A DNA stretch of 64,000 nt from Phoebastria nigripes (lineage: Eukaryota; Chordata; Aves; Procellariiformes; Diomedeidae). Below the pieces are notes generated by a model. That model saw only the letters and a program-made list of their open reading frames with translations. It searched no databases and had not been told where the DNA came from. Positions 26,482 to 40,530 of this stretch are shown piece by piece. The position numbers and the translations under genes are program-made. Every line of letters begins with the position of its first letter. Position 1 is the first letter of the stretch. The stretch is taken from NCBI GenBank assembly GCA_035582835.1, contig JAYKAV010003143.1, forward strand, positions 63,420-127,419, read 5' to 3'.

Positions 26482-29019
26482 CTGCATTCAGGGCCTGCAA
26501 CCCGGGCTGCCGGCGCTCTCCCAACAGCACTGCACGCTGCTAGCTCCTCCCTGCCTTCCTCCAACCTTTCCTCAGCTGCCTTGTCTCATCCTTCAGGATT
26601 CGTTCCTTTTCTCAGCACTTTCTGCTGTTTCCCGATTTCCAGACGTTTCCTTATTTCCAGCTAACCCACGTGTCTCAGTCTGCTCCTTCTTGCAAGTGCA
26701 GCTCCATGTACTGAACATAACCACGGGAGGGGCTGGGAGGGCACTGTGGGACCGGCCCAAACTCCCCTCTGCAGCTTGTATACACATGTGCTGGCAAACA
26801 GAGCAACGAGATGGGCAGAGCTGTACAGGAGGTTGAAGATCAAAAAAATCAAAACAAAAAACACCCATAAAACCTTTTCACGCTAACAGCTGCAGCCATC
26901 CCGTTGAGCTTATTTGCTATACAAAAACAGTGGTCCAGCTGAAAAAGTTCCTGCCCCCAAGCATTTGCCTAGCAGGTACTTCATGATTTGCCCGTACAGT
27001 TTCCACTACAATAACACAGGATGCGTGGCACAACAGTCTCGCCACATTGAGGAAAATGGATCCCATTTTGGGGCAGTCTCTGCTTGCTCAAATGAAAAGC
27101 TTCTCGCGTCCAACCTTGGAGGGGACGGCAGTGTGGGCCAGGGTACCCGGCTGATGCAAACTGTCTAAACCATGATAATATCAGGTTTCCAGCAGCTGAA
27201 AAGACCAAGTGGGTTCTCACTCTCCATATTTCTCTCCACCACACTTGTCTTTCTGAAACTTTGTCCCAAAGCTTCACCCACCTATCTATGTGATCATCTT
27301 AACATCCTTAGGGAGCTTTCTAATCACGTGTCTCACGTCTATTTTCAATCCTTAGTAACTTAAAAATCACTTTTTGATTGCTTATGACCCCTGCTGCTAC
27401 CCGACAGGAGCTTCACGATAGCGTACGGGCTCTATGTCCATCCCAGCCTAAAAGATGTGACATTTTTGTAGCATAGTTGACCACATGAGAACACCCTAGG
27501 GTTTGATGAAGCCCAAACATACACACGAGGCTCGCAATAAACTAGGAGCTCATGAGCATTTTGGGTTGTTCTGATCCCTCCAACTCAGCTCTCCACTGGG
27601 AGAATACAACAGACTGACCAATAGTACAGAAAAAGGGAACGTTTTCTTTGAGGAAAAACAGATTTGGAAATCTCTGCCAGATGAGATCAACTAAACCCAG
27701 GCCTGACTCTTTTCACATCTACTTGTAAAAAATTACATTTTCCATAAAGCTTTCCTTCATCCTCAGTGCTCATAAGAGGAAGAAGAAAAAAAGAAAAAGG
27801 TAAAACAACAAGATCCTTAACGAAAAAAGCACATTCTTCTGCTTTGGAAGAAGAAATAGGACTTCTTTTGGTTCTGAACATTTGTTTCCTTTAATCATGC
27901 AACCCTGCATACAGAGCAATAGGCACTATATAAACCTCCACCTGACACTAAGCAAGTTTAATCAAATTTTTTAGTCTGATTATAAAGAAACTTCCACTGA
28001 TACACTCTGTACATCCTGGCCTTACTGCAGTAAGTGCACCGCACTGGTGCAGTTTTTCTTCCCGTGTTGCTTAGTTACACCAGTCCCACAACACCGGAGT
28101 CTCACTGAATGTGAAACGTGTTTGTAGCTTTTGAAGCCATATCAAATAGAAATCCTTAGTACCAACCTCCTAAGAAGTTAGGCACTGTTTTTTTTTTGTC
28201 ACTGCATAGATGGCTTATTTTATGTATCGTATCACTTGATCTGCTGTAAAATACATATACCCGTACGAGCCTCAGCTACATATAAAGGCTACGCAGTAGC
28301 TGCCGTTCCCACTGCGAGTGAACTGGACAACATTGTTCCCGTGCAGGAAATGGTGCTCACAGCCAGGATCAGATTTGGATTTCTATTTCCCAGATGCTTC
28401 TACCTTACACAAAAGGAATGAGGCGCTCCTTAGGAAAATACACATCAGTTTTTAAAAAAGAACCTATTGCAAAACTTCCTTATTTCCTCCCTGCCCTAAA
28501 ATACTGAAAACAACTGAGTTTTGTTTACACAACTGCTACAGTGGATTTCTCACCCACATGTATGCTAACGTAGTAGTCACATACAAAAGGGTATGTTTTG
28601 CATGTGGCGACACATTTCTAAATACAAGCTTCTAACAAAATCTCATCGGTAACCTAAGGCAGAGGCAATCAAACGAGACAAACACAAATTTAACTGTATC
28701 CTTTGCAATTAGAAGCACTCCAGCACGTGAAGTGACTCAGTGTCGGTGACCGGAGAGGACAGGTTATTTTTGAGCATGACATAAAGTGCATTTGGAATGC
28801 TTTACATGGGATGCCACAATATGCAACACAGCAGGAAGAAAAGATCCCTGATCAAAGATGCATTCACGTAAGGTATTATACAGAAAAAGCTTCTGTTTGT
28901 TCACCTTCTGGTGCCAGGCATCTGTTTGCAAAGGACCGAGTGCAACAACAGAACAGAACAGCAATACGTTTCCCTCCCCCTACCAGCGTCTCCCTGAGCC
29001 TAAGGTTACATATAGACCA

Positions 29020-29278
29020 TAGTGATTAATAGCCACTGTTGGACCAGTCCTCTGTTGGTCGAGCTAATCCTCTTTTTAACTATATTTAAGACCTACAGGC
29101 TCCGTGGCACCTCATAGCAAGCATTCTTATACTCTAACTATGTGCCAGATGAAAAACTACTTCCTTTTGCTTGTTTTCATCCTGATTCATCATTTCCTGA
29201 GACACCTTGCACTTCTTGTGTTACAAGAGATAGTAAATAATTGCTCCATATTCACCTTTCGCACTCATCATCTTCCCT
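29020..29278 (-). mobile_element. Ancient CR1 LINE remnant
   Basis: Same old CR1 subfamily and orientation as the copy near 40.3 kb. Landmarks in order are taatagccactgttggac, cctctttttaactata, a ctaactatgtgccagatgaa stretch, actacttccttttgcttg, ttcatttcctgag-like text, then acttcttgtgttacaagaga and gtaaataattgctcc. Collinear with the CR1 3' ORF complement. No intact coding remains. Confidence 0.75.
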
Positions 29279-30349
29279 GTGCTCTCCCACTCTGTTAACA
29301 CACGCAGCAGCCTGGTCCTTGCAACTGCATGACCCCCGTGCCTTCAAGGGCATCCTCATCACCTGCCACTTTGCTGTTTCAACGCAGCCCTTATCCAGGT
29401 GTCTCCCAGGAGCTGGAGAGCTCAGGGATTTGGAGTGAGCGGACAAATACATAGAAACAGCCATTTCCCCTGACTTCTGGATTGACTGCAGGCTCCATCA
29501 TCAGTCTCACAAAAGGAGACAAGGAAAATGTCTACAAGATGTTACTGGAGCAAAGAGGAGGCGGCTCCGCTTAGCAAAGCAAAAGCTCCTGACAACAGCG
29601 CTTTAATAGGTTATGATCCCATTGTCTCTCCCTACCCTGCTCCAAGCAGTGCCACTGCTGCTATCGGGAATGAGGAGGCAAACAATTTTCCAGACCATAT
29701 AGCAGACAAGATCACAAGCCTCTGTCAAACCATGTACAACCAGAGGATCCAAGCCCAAATTTTGAGGTGACCGATACTTGCAACACACAGCCAAAGTCTA
29801 GAGCAATGCTCTGTCAGCGTTCAGCCAGGAAATAATTCAGAAGGGATCATACCAGGAAGTTTTATTATGATTCAGACTGAAGCAGGAAACGGCCCGTTAA
29901 CTTTTTATTAGGTACCGGAAAGCCACCGCCATGTTAGAAGGTGCTAGGAACCCTCTCTTGGCCTGCATATCTCTTAAGATGCTGAAAATAGTATCTAAGC
30001 CACCAGTTACATACTCCGCCTCCCAAGCACCACTCCTGAGCTGCTGCTTGTTCATCCTCCTGCACTACATTGAGACACTGGCAAAAGGGGCTAAGACAGA
30101 CAACCCCAATGAGTGGTAGGACTGGCGCAGTCATTGCAATGACAAATGAAAGCAAAAAGCCATAGAAAAATTTTGTTTCACGCTTTTACGAACATCTTTA
30201 GCTTTTAGTTAGCTTGAGATTTTATGAGGTAAGTCGTTTCAGGCACATTTTGAAATGGACAGATATTTTAAGCATTATGGCTATATTAAATTTTTGAATT
30301 GAGAACAATTTTTACAGCATCCTATTTACGTTGCAGTGTACTTTATCAG

Positions 30350-31260
30350 GATCCGTAGGTGCTGTGAGAGAGAACTAGAGCAAAGCCAGCATCCTATTCT
30401 GGTGCACAGGCTCCTGCAGCTCCCCCCTATGGGTAGTACTTCCTTTGAAGCCTCCGCTACTGAGGGACAAGGAACCATCATGGGAAACAGTGGGGCTGTG
30501 TTTTGAATTAAGTCCTTCAGCATGGGGTCTTGCAGAAGCCATCTGAGGATGACATCCTCCAATATAAAGACAGCTCAAAGGCGTGCAGAGAGCATCGCAC
30601 ACCCATGTGAAATTGTCAGTGTGCCACAGCTTCTCTAACACCACTGCTGCCCTTCCACCCACCAAAAAATCCTCACTCATCTCTGCCTGAACACAAGACT
30701 CCCCCCCAGATTTCCAATCTGGGGNGAACATTAAATGCTGGCATGGAGTCCAGAGCAGGTCAGATGGCTGTGGATGCATAAATAGCGAGTGGTACCCTGG
30801 TACGCTCTCAACGGCTTGATACATAGCCCTGGAAAGGAAAGGGATGCATGGTCACGCACCATCTCATTGCACATTCAACAAGCAGGATCTCCAAGTGACA
30901 AGTCAAAAGTTTCACAAGCCAGAGAAACCAGAGACTCCCCTGAGCATCCCAATACAACAGCAGGGATTGCAGCTCCATCAGAGCTGTGGAGTCAGGGAAG
31001 CGAGACTCGTTCCGCTCCTTCCAGCAAACAGGCCTGGGTTGCAGGTGATCCTGCCCACAACCAAGGCACAGGCCAAAGACTGTGACACCACGTCCCAATC
31101 TGCTGCTGCTGTGACCGGTCACTCTGGCTCTGTCCCAGCTTCTGCTCAGCCCCAGGCATGTTCTTGTACCCACAGCAGACATCTGGACACAAATGTAGGC
31201 TCCATGTCATTGGCAGGGACCCAGCCCATCCACGGTGCCTTGAAAGCTTTGTGAGGGAAA
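30350..31260. other. GC-rich block with overlapping ORFs of 124-149 codons, no family recognised
   Basis: Three open frames (30375-30824 minus, 30808-31182 minus, 30844-31254 plus) overlap. None shows a domain motif or a repeat match. High GC lowers stop frequency and may explain them. Confidence 0.4.
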
Positions 31261-32263
31261 GCAGTGAAGAAAGGGAGATGACAGTCTGACTGCCTCTAGT
31301 TTAAACCTGCGAAAACACAGGTGATTATCAGCTGTGAACATGGCAACCTGAAAACTCTGCACGGAGACGGGAAAAGTAGCTGCAACCAAAACCTTCGCTA
31401 TGGCCCTCATTGATCAGGAGGAGAAGGTCAAAGGGATTTCAAACTCCCCCAAATCTTACTCCCTAACAACCGTTTCTGGGGGGCTTCAAGCCCCGGTGGC
31501 CTTTGCACGCCTGCCTGAACCTGTCAGAAAAACCAGAGCCTCGTGACTTATGAGGCAAATCACTACCCAGGTGAAATCTCAGATAAAGGATATCGGGTAC
31601 TTCCAGTAAACTGCTTGGCACCTATCCACATAGTAAAATAAAGCCCATGAAAAATATTTTGTGGAATACATTCAGGTGATGAATTAAGGAAACGAATCAG
31701 CTCACGAACACTGCAAATGCAAATAGAGAGGCTAAATTCATCAAACGAATTACCCATTTGATACAGGATTACTTTCTAAGGGCTAACTTATGATTCCTTT
31801 GCTCACAGCAAGGACCGCTTCAGCCCCAGTGAAGTCTGCCATATTAAGTGGAGAGGGCGATGCTTCTCAATACCAGTACAGAAATTACAAGCTCTGCTTA
31901 AGAGTTCACTCACGTATTAGTGCAGGGATCTGCCTTTTTAATACAAAGCCCTTCATTCAGCCATTTAGACAGTTTCCAGCTCGATTCCAAGCCTGGTAGA
32001 TCTCTTAATTAATTTCCTCTGTAATTGTAATATATTTGCACATTTATACACAACTAGGATGCTGTGCATCCTCCTGAAGTAATAGGAGGATTAATATAAG
32101 ACAGTAGCTCTTATCCATGTGCTTTGGGTAGGCGGGACAGTGTTTTCATCAGGATAAAAGCAGAAAATGCACAAAAAAGCATAACCTGGAATAGAGGGGA
32201 GAGAAAGTTTTTTCAAGATGAAGCAATTTCTGACTCTTTTTCCTAATGCCAACTGATATGGCT

Positions 32264-32264
<1 letters not shown>

Positions 32265-32307
<43 letters not shown>
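32265..32307 (+). repeat. Pure poly(A), 43 nt, at the CpG composition boundary
   Basis: 43 uninterrupted A residues. A second run of 23 A lies at 32420-32442. CpG density falls sharply across this point. Confidence 0.95.
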
Positions 32308-32309
<2 letters not shown>

Positions 32310-35300
32310 TCATTTGCAATTAGATGCAACAAAACCATACCCAACTGGTATGTGTCAGGGATAAAAAGAGCATCAGCCTTAAGTACTGCAGTCACTATAA
32401 GATCTATGATGTCTTCTACAAAAAAAAAAAAAAAAAAAAAAAGAACAAGCTCTTGGGCTCAGCATCCTTTCATTAGGTCTGAAAGGACACGGAGTCTACA
32501 AGCTTGCATCTATCAATTGGTCTAAGAAAAGTGCAAACCTGTCCTCTCTCTAACAATTTTAGCGATGCTTTAGTGAAGTAATTTTGTTACTCTGTTTAAA
32601 GTAGTAAGAATGTAATATAACCTTGAATGCTGCAGCTTCACAGTACGTACCCTTTATAACATTGTTTTTTTCTAAAGAACATTTTCAGAAAAAATGATTC
32701 CCATCTCCAATCCACTGATAACAGGTGGTAGATTTAGAAATACTTCAAGCATTACAATTTAAGATAAACCTCTCATAACATACAACAGCCACCATGAAAA
32801 ATAAGCATTTGCCAAAGGTCCTTACAAGATTATCTATCTGACATATTAAGTATCTAGGTATACACAGTATACAGGAGAAAAAAAAAGGTATCTTTGCCTC
32901 CAGCTGGCAACTGTTTACAAATACTCTTAACTTTACTCCTACAAATAGCATCCTAGAAGTACATATCACAGTAAGGTAAATTTTGGTAAATCTAGCTTTT
33001 CAAGGGGGACTGTTTTTATAGCATTTCCTGGTCAGTCTTATAAATATATATATTTAGCAATAATAGTAATGCCTAGTATCTAGGCTCCATGTAGATTCTG
33101 TTAGAAGAAACAAAGAATTCCAAGAGAAAAAATGGTACGAGTATCAGCTCCTTTCCCGGAAAGCTCACTCATAATACTAGCAGCAATGAATCCAGAAATG
33201 TAAGAACTACACATCTGAGCCAGAACTGCAGGCAAGAATATTTTATTTGCCTGAAAGATATGGAGCAAGACGTTCTCTCGGATTAAGCAGAGAGAATTTC
33301 CCAACACAGCTGAAGGGAGAATGGCTGGGCTATCTCATTCCACTAGGAGAGAGGACTGAATTGGTAAAAAGAAGAAAAAAAAAAAAAAAAAATCATAAAG
33401 GGGAAGATGGTAAAAAGAAAATGAAAAACTGGGAAAAACATTAAAAGAAAAGATATTAGAGAAATTGATTTTACCATGATGGTTCTCATCTATTTTTAAA
33501 TCATTAAAAAATTACTTGCATTTAACCTTGAAGATAGTATACTTTATATGGAAACCTACTAAGTGAAATAGTTGGCAAGGTGTGAATTTATTATTAAAAA
33601 TCAGAATATTTTACATATTCCTGGATCTTATGCTATATTGTTCTTGAACAAAGTTAAAAATAGCTCAAATAACTCCTTTTCCACTTAAAACAGAGCACGA
33701 TGTATAAGTAAGCATTTCTTGATTTAAGAGTCTTCTTTTGTCTAGTGCTGTTATATATAAAGTAATTCAGAAAAATATTTCTAAATCCTACCCTTAAAAA
33801 ATCCTCAAGTCTTACTAGGCACCTAAATTGACTAACCAAATCTGTTTTAAAAGTGACCTACCAAGGAAAATATTTTAGACCTAATTTTCTTATTCTAGAA
33901 ATTCTTTTTTATGTGAAAAAGTACACGTGTGGGCAGAATGGTTAACATACAAATATGAAGTCATGTACTTTTATTTCTCTACCATTAACATTAGAATACT
34001 AGAGTATCTTTTCAATGCATATACTTACCTGTTTATTCACAACTCATCATTGTGATATTTTAGTGTCTGGATGAAAACCTATAACCATCAACTTTCTACT
34101 TACTGGCCAAGAAGCAAGAACAGCAAATTACTAGGAACCACACTTACCACTGTGGCTAGCAAGGAGAAAGGACAAGGGCTCCGTTTCCTCCTGTGAATTT
34201 ATAGCAAGGCACAATCGAATCCCAATTCTCATGCAAGATTTACAGAGAAATGCTGTACTTACAGAAATAACTATGAAGTCAGTGACATTGTACCCAATTA
34301 GCTGTATCCAACTTATTTATAATCCAATTATTGTCCCCTATTAATGGAGGATTTTGTCTGTATTTTGGGAGATTTACAATCTGTTGTCCTGATTCACATT
34401 GATCTCAATTGTTTCTAAGCACGGAACACACCTAGACCTCTCTAAGACTTCCTTACTCATTGTTTTCTCCATGTAACTAACTACCTTTTTTTCCACATAT
34501 GTAATGGAAAATTATAGAAGAGGGGAGCATTGTCTGCAGAAAACTTTCTCCATCAGGATGCCTTTAATTCAGTAAAAGATCAAGAATGCAGTCTCATTTT
34601 ATTGTGTAAGTTAAAGGGAAATGTGGTTCCTAATTAAGGGTATGAAGACATGAAAACAACGTGAATTTCCAAAAACCTGATCATTCTGAAGTTATTTTCC
34701 CTGAAAATTCTCTGATCTCATTGATAAGAACACAAAAAAGAAGACTTTTACCTCTTAAGAAAATTAAATAAAAATAATAATGCCAAGAGAGGAAACAATA
34801 AAGAGTTAGTTTCAGATGGCATTTCGTTATCCTTGCAGGATACTACTCACTGCAAAGTAGTCTCCTCCAGAGAGGATTCCTCCATATTNAGTCAAACAAA
34901 ATCACCTGAAAACAGAATTTCAATTATAATGTTAAAACAAGCTCAGAGTCACCATTCATTAGATACTGAATTTAACTTCACATCTAACCTCTTCTTCAGT
35001 CAGCAACTTGGCTGATCTATCCTAATTTTCCATCACTAACAAAAACCACAGGGATATGCAGTCACATAAAAGACGGTGGTCTTTTATCCTCATGCAAACA
35101 ATTGCAATAGTTACCACTTCAAATTAAAATGGTATCCAAATTTAAATTATGCACAGACACACAGAGCATAAATCAAAACTTCATCAGCTAACTTTTTTGC
35201 TCCATCAGAAGTTAATTACTAAACAGGGAAACAAATTTAAGGACCAGATGTTTGTATTCATTTTATTAATTGCTCATCATACTGTATATAACTGGTAAAG

Positions 35301-38300
35301 AACTCTATATACAAATTTGAAGTGAAGTTTCAGCAATCAACAACTTCACAATCAGTGCAATGTCCGTAACAGAAACTAAGCTATAACTTTACTTACTCAA
35401 AACTGAAGCGAATGATAGTTTATATAAATTCCTATCAACAAAACTCATAAAGCCATTTTAACCCTGGAGGTTTTGCAATGGCGCTAACTTTTGGCAGCTA
35501 TACGAACTTTTGTCTGGTTATCCAAAAGTGAAGCTTATGTGGTTGCACTACTTGTGTATCTGTCCTGTTCTTATTACTTTTGAATCCATGGAGCAACCTC
35601 ATCTAAAAGGGGGGGCAGGGGAAGCAGAATGCATTAACAATAAACAAACTTTTACAATTTTTGTGGTGAAAAAAACAGTGAACAGGTAGAAGGAGATTCA
35701 AGTCACTGCCCCTATGAAGTAAACAGGGGTACAATTTTCAGTCATTTGCATTTTGTTTAATAAGCAGTTGCTAGTCAATCAGCTGATGCATGTACCCAGC
35801 ATATCAAGCAGATGACCCATCAGCCCCAATAGCATGTGCATAGTTCCAAGAATAAACTATCTTCTCTTAGGATAAGCATCAGAGGATAGAAAGGCACAGG
35901 GAGCACAGAAAACAAAACTATAAGAAACTACACTCTGGGAAACTGTTTGCAAGCAGTATGTTCTAATTATGTGACAAGGGATTCTTGGTTTATAATAAAG
36001 ATTGGTGTATATAATTTGCATGTCTGTGGTTTTTTTTAATAACGTGGCTCTGTAACTGTCAAGGGTTCTGATCCTGTCAGAAAGGAAGCATCCACAATTC
36101 CTAGAATACTAGATTGGACTTCTTGCTAATCACAAGCTTGCAGATGCTGCTCAGCAAATCTCAGAATTAGGCCCAAATTTGACTCAGGCTGCAGATGCTT
36201 ATATACTTTAAATCCAATCAATATGCCAATCATTATAGCAAGGCAATTCCAGCTGAGTTTTCTGGGAACAACAGGGTTGATTTAACACAGCTGGAATGGA
36301 CATTTGAAATTACAACCTCATCATCTACCTGCACCCCATGCAAACTTTGGTATGAGTTTTTTGATTTCAGTTTTCAAATTCACTTGCACTCAAGACTGCT
36401 TGATTCTAAATGGGCATTCTGTTGGTTTATGGTACTACTCATTGCAACTTATGGCCTGACATATCTAATCATAGATATTCATATTCCAGAGTGGATAACA
36501 GGTGGCATCAGTGGATTTCTGAAAAATACAGCTCTTCCAGTGTGCAATGTCTCCTAATACCCAGCCTTTCAGACCCACACATCACTTCAGATTCTGCCAA
36601 CTTTTAACCATTAGATATAAAAATAACCTTCAATACCAGTGCTAATGGAGCTTAAACAAATGTGAAAAGCTTCAGACTACCTTCTGCTTCAAAAAACCTC
36701 CTAAGATGTCAAATGCAAGCTTGTAGACCTTACTGAAAGTTGACAATATGCGTGCAAGCAAAGAAACAGTTAATCTTTTCACCAAAAAAATCTCAACATA
36801 TTCCTGTTGTCTCCATTTGTGAGAAACAGATGACTGATAACTCAGCTCAATCAGAGCCTGACAGCAATTACAAGCTCCTTAACTGTCACTCTTCTAACAA
36901 GACCTAAGATTCTTAAGTGATTTCTAATGCAGATAGAAGGGCTCAGGGAACATGGAACACAAATCCAATGGAAGCTAGGCTTCACAAAACAGCTTGTAAT
37001 TAGTATGTTCTAATTAGATGCTGAAAGACACACAACCATCCACAATTAATTCTATTCATGATATGGCTTAGGGAACATCACAACTAAGTTAGAAAAGACC
37101 ACAAGTGCCAAAAAACGTGAAAGCAATGCTAGGTGGCTCCCATTATGTGGCCTACTGAAAAACAAAAAACTCATCTTGTATAATACCTGGAATTTATTTT
37201 AAACAATCCAGTCCTTATAACCATAATTAGTTACATTACAGCTGCTGAAAAAACTAGACAATTAGTAGTTCTATTAAACTAGCCATTAACTTGTACCTAT
37301 AAATGCCTGGTTTTAAGAGCAGTATATTTAATAGTTTAAAAGAATCATTACATTTGTCAATTAGCACCATCTTTTTTTAATTAAATCATCTTTCCATGAG
37401 TGGAGAAAGAAAAATACAGGAGATGTTTCATGAAGTTTAAACAGAGCAGACAATTCTTCTGACTAAAATCCAATTTTTAAAGGCTGTAATGGCTAAACCA
37501 ATGTTTTGAGCTGTAAATGTTGATACACAAGCTAAACAGAGAAAGGAGAGAAGTTGCACAGATCTTTGGACAAAGTTCTACTTTAAGGAGGTTATTCTGG
37601 TCTTGCTAATCAGGAAAAAAATGGATTTCAGCAGAAAAAACAGACATTGTTGAAAACTACAGAGGGCTTTCAGAATATGTTTAAGAATCATGGAGGGGGA
37701 AGGTGTTAATAACCAAAGAGGGGAATTCGGCACCTCACATTACAGTGAACACAACATTGGGTGAATACAGTCAATGCTTGTGATGTAATCTGTGCAATAG
37801 TCCCCATTTTAACAGATAAATTATGCATCTTATACGCAATGCTATCATGATTTTAAGCACTTCAGGCATTGTAGACTCAGGAGGATGAAAATAAAGACTT
37901 GGCACTGTGATACTAACTCATGCAGAATGTGATTACTTTTCCCTATATCATTTACTAAACTTGCTAATTAATCTGGAGAGCCTCACCCAAGCATCAAATC
38001 CACACATTAACTGAGATGGAAAGCAGTCAATTTACTTCTCTATTAAAACTAACTAAACAGGTGCAGAAATAAAAAAATAAATTTCCACTTCTCATTAGCT
38101 CAGATATTCCTTTTCCAATCCTGAAGGCTAAACCTCAGTAAGTCTTGACACCACAAAGATGCAACATGTGGAAATGGACTCATGTCTGAAGGAACTTCCA
38201 GTATATTAAAAAAATCCCCTTCCTTCAAAGGAAGCAAGTGCCTTACATTTTCTAATACCTTAAACTGTCCTAGTTACCCCTTCTCCCTGCCCCGATGTCC

Positions 38301-40035
38301 ATGTCTATGTACCTTTATTTATGTCAATACTCATTCAACTGAAGTTTATTTTGGTTTAGGGTTTTTGCAGGTGTTTTAGTGTTGGGTTTTTTTCCCCTCT
38401 CAGAGAGAGGACCTGGGGTCAGGGTTGGGTGGGGAAAGGGCTTATTTGCTTCTTTATAGACAGAGTTGTTGTCTATNCTGACTCACCTTGTGGCTGGAAA
38501 AATTCCACTGCAAGCACAACAGGGATATCAAGCCAGAGGCACTGGCAAGACAAAGCTGCCCCCTTTTAAGCAGCAGCCTGCACTCAACTTTCAAAACCAT
38601 CTTTCATCTCAAAGACTTCACTAATGACCATCTCATCAATAGTATCTGAATAGATATAATATAGTCACCATTTCCTACCCAAAGAACAATATTACTACAT
38701 GATTTGACTGTCTTCCTCTCTACACAGATTATATCAACAATTCAAAAATTCAAATAAGATAGCCAGATCTATTTAACAATATAAGGAAAAGGTGATTAAC
38801 ACTAGCTTGAGCAGTGATTTGTGATATACAGAATGGTATCACTTTACCTATTGTCCTCAAGGCAAAAGAGCCTGTAGAAGTGATTGAAGGGATCCATCAA
38901 ACAATAATAAAGGAGCATAAAAAGCCACTGTGGCATAAACCACTCAAGTTCAGAAGTGACCATACTCTGCAGCCTTATATATTTCATATTTAGTTTCTTG
39001 TCTATGACTATATGATCCTACACCACATTGAGCTACNTATACCACATGAACTACCACATTTATTCTGTACTCTCATTTCACACGAGGGACAGCATGCAGG
39101 GAATGAATCTGTTACCAGCAAGATTTCTGCATTTATTGCAGAAACTGGGAAGAATATCCAGAACAAACAAACAAACAAACAAAAACAAACCGAAAGGATG
39201 GAACCACAGTTCAGTAAGTTGAATGATATCCTGGTAAATGGAATTGTATTTCTTCCTCTGACACAGAATTTTATGTGATATTTGCCAAGTCACTGAAACC
39301 TAACTTTTCACAACTGACCACTAAATGTAATTCCATCCTGCCCCACATTCCACCCCTACAATTTTAGTCATCAGGTTAAAATCTCCAGTACAGGTTAAAA
39401 GCAATAGCAATGAGAGGCTAGTTATGTTCTTCATGGTCCACCAGACTACAAAAGACAAATTTAGCACTTGGCTTTTGTGGTGATCTGCTAACAGCAATAG
39501 AATGTGTAAGTATTCCTGGATCTAAAAAGAATATCCTGTAGAAGTCACTGAACTTTTTTCCATTTTTTTTCCCTGGCCCTATCTCCATTTCCTCTTTTCC
39601 CTCAAAGCTCTTTCCCTTGACTCTCCTGGACTTTTTGCCAGGCCAAGTCTATTCTCTCCTACTTCCCCTTAGTTCTTCAATCATGTATCCCCAGCCATCC
39701 CGTTTTGTTTTATTGTCCAGCTGCTTTTACATTTTATATCCTTTTCCCAGAATTAGTCTTCCTTCATAGCTCCATGTCCCACCCTGCGTTTCCCATCCCC
39801 TCTTCATTTCATGGTTCACACTAAGCTTCCCAATATCCTGTATTCTAGCAGCATTCTTCTTCCACTTCTCAGTACCTTGGTTCAGCATGAGATTTTGAAA
39901 ACATCAGCAAGAAGAGTTGCTTTGCCCCTCAGTTGTAACACACAGTTCTAGTATAACTTAGAAGTAGTGAGAAACAACTGCAGGGAATTACAAAACAATT
40001 CCTTCAGTTGGGTTTCCAGATATAAGAATAGATAG

Positions 40036-40530
40036 TGTTTCAGACCACAAATCCATCTAGCACAGTAGCCTTTACCCGTAAGTAGATGCCTAAGGAAGAG
40101 TAAGAACAGGAAGTAAAGAAAGCATATGCTTATCTTACTACACTGCCAACCTCCAATTATTTTCAGCTGAGGGGATTTCTTGAACCTGATTTTATATACT
40201 TAAAAAACTCCACTTTATCTTTCTTCCAAATACCTTTCCCAGTCTCCCACGGAGCCCACAGAAACTTCTCAAACACACAGTGGCAATGATATGAAAAGTA
40301 CCACCTTTCTCTGCTCTGAGCGTGGCACTCACTAGCTTCATATGATGGTCCGTCCTCCTCATACTAGAACAAGTCAACCCCCATCCAGCTTCTCTTTGCT
40401 GTTACATACATCCAAACTCTATACAATAATTTGTAGCCCTCTATCACATCCTCAAACTACCTCTTTTCCAGGCTGAAGACAGCCCTAGCCTAACCAGTAG
40501 ATGCTCATAAAAAAAGAGCATTCCCCATCA
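40036..40530 (-). mobile_element. Ancient CR1 LINE remnant, 3' part
   Basis: Read as the complement of a CR1 3' region. Landmarks in order are ccatctagcacagtagcc (near 40062), a ttgaacctgattttatata stretch (near 40183), tatgatggtccg with ctagaacaagtcaac (near 40342-40378), and ccctctatcacatcctcaaa then cttttccaggctgaagac (near 40438-40486). These match the order of the old CR1 consensus. The copy is heavily diverged with no open frame. The right edge fades after 40530. Confidence 0.75.

Larger units (their letters stand above)
22690..29019. other. Intron or upstream sequence; CG-enriched block at 26.3-26.9 kb
   Basis: Mostly unremarkable. The block 26320-26880 is richer in C+G and holds the speculative first exon. 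No repeat was recognised besides the T/G tract and the relic at 24091. Confidence 0.45.

Noticed and set aside
36195..36557. 120-codon plus-strand ORF with a hydrophobic run (FCWFMVLLIATYGLTYLII)
   Set aside because: Single hydrophobic stretch only, no recognisable family, in a CpG-poor gene-free region.
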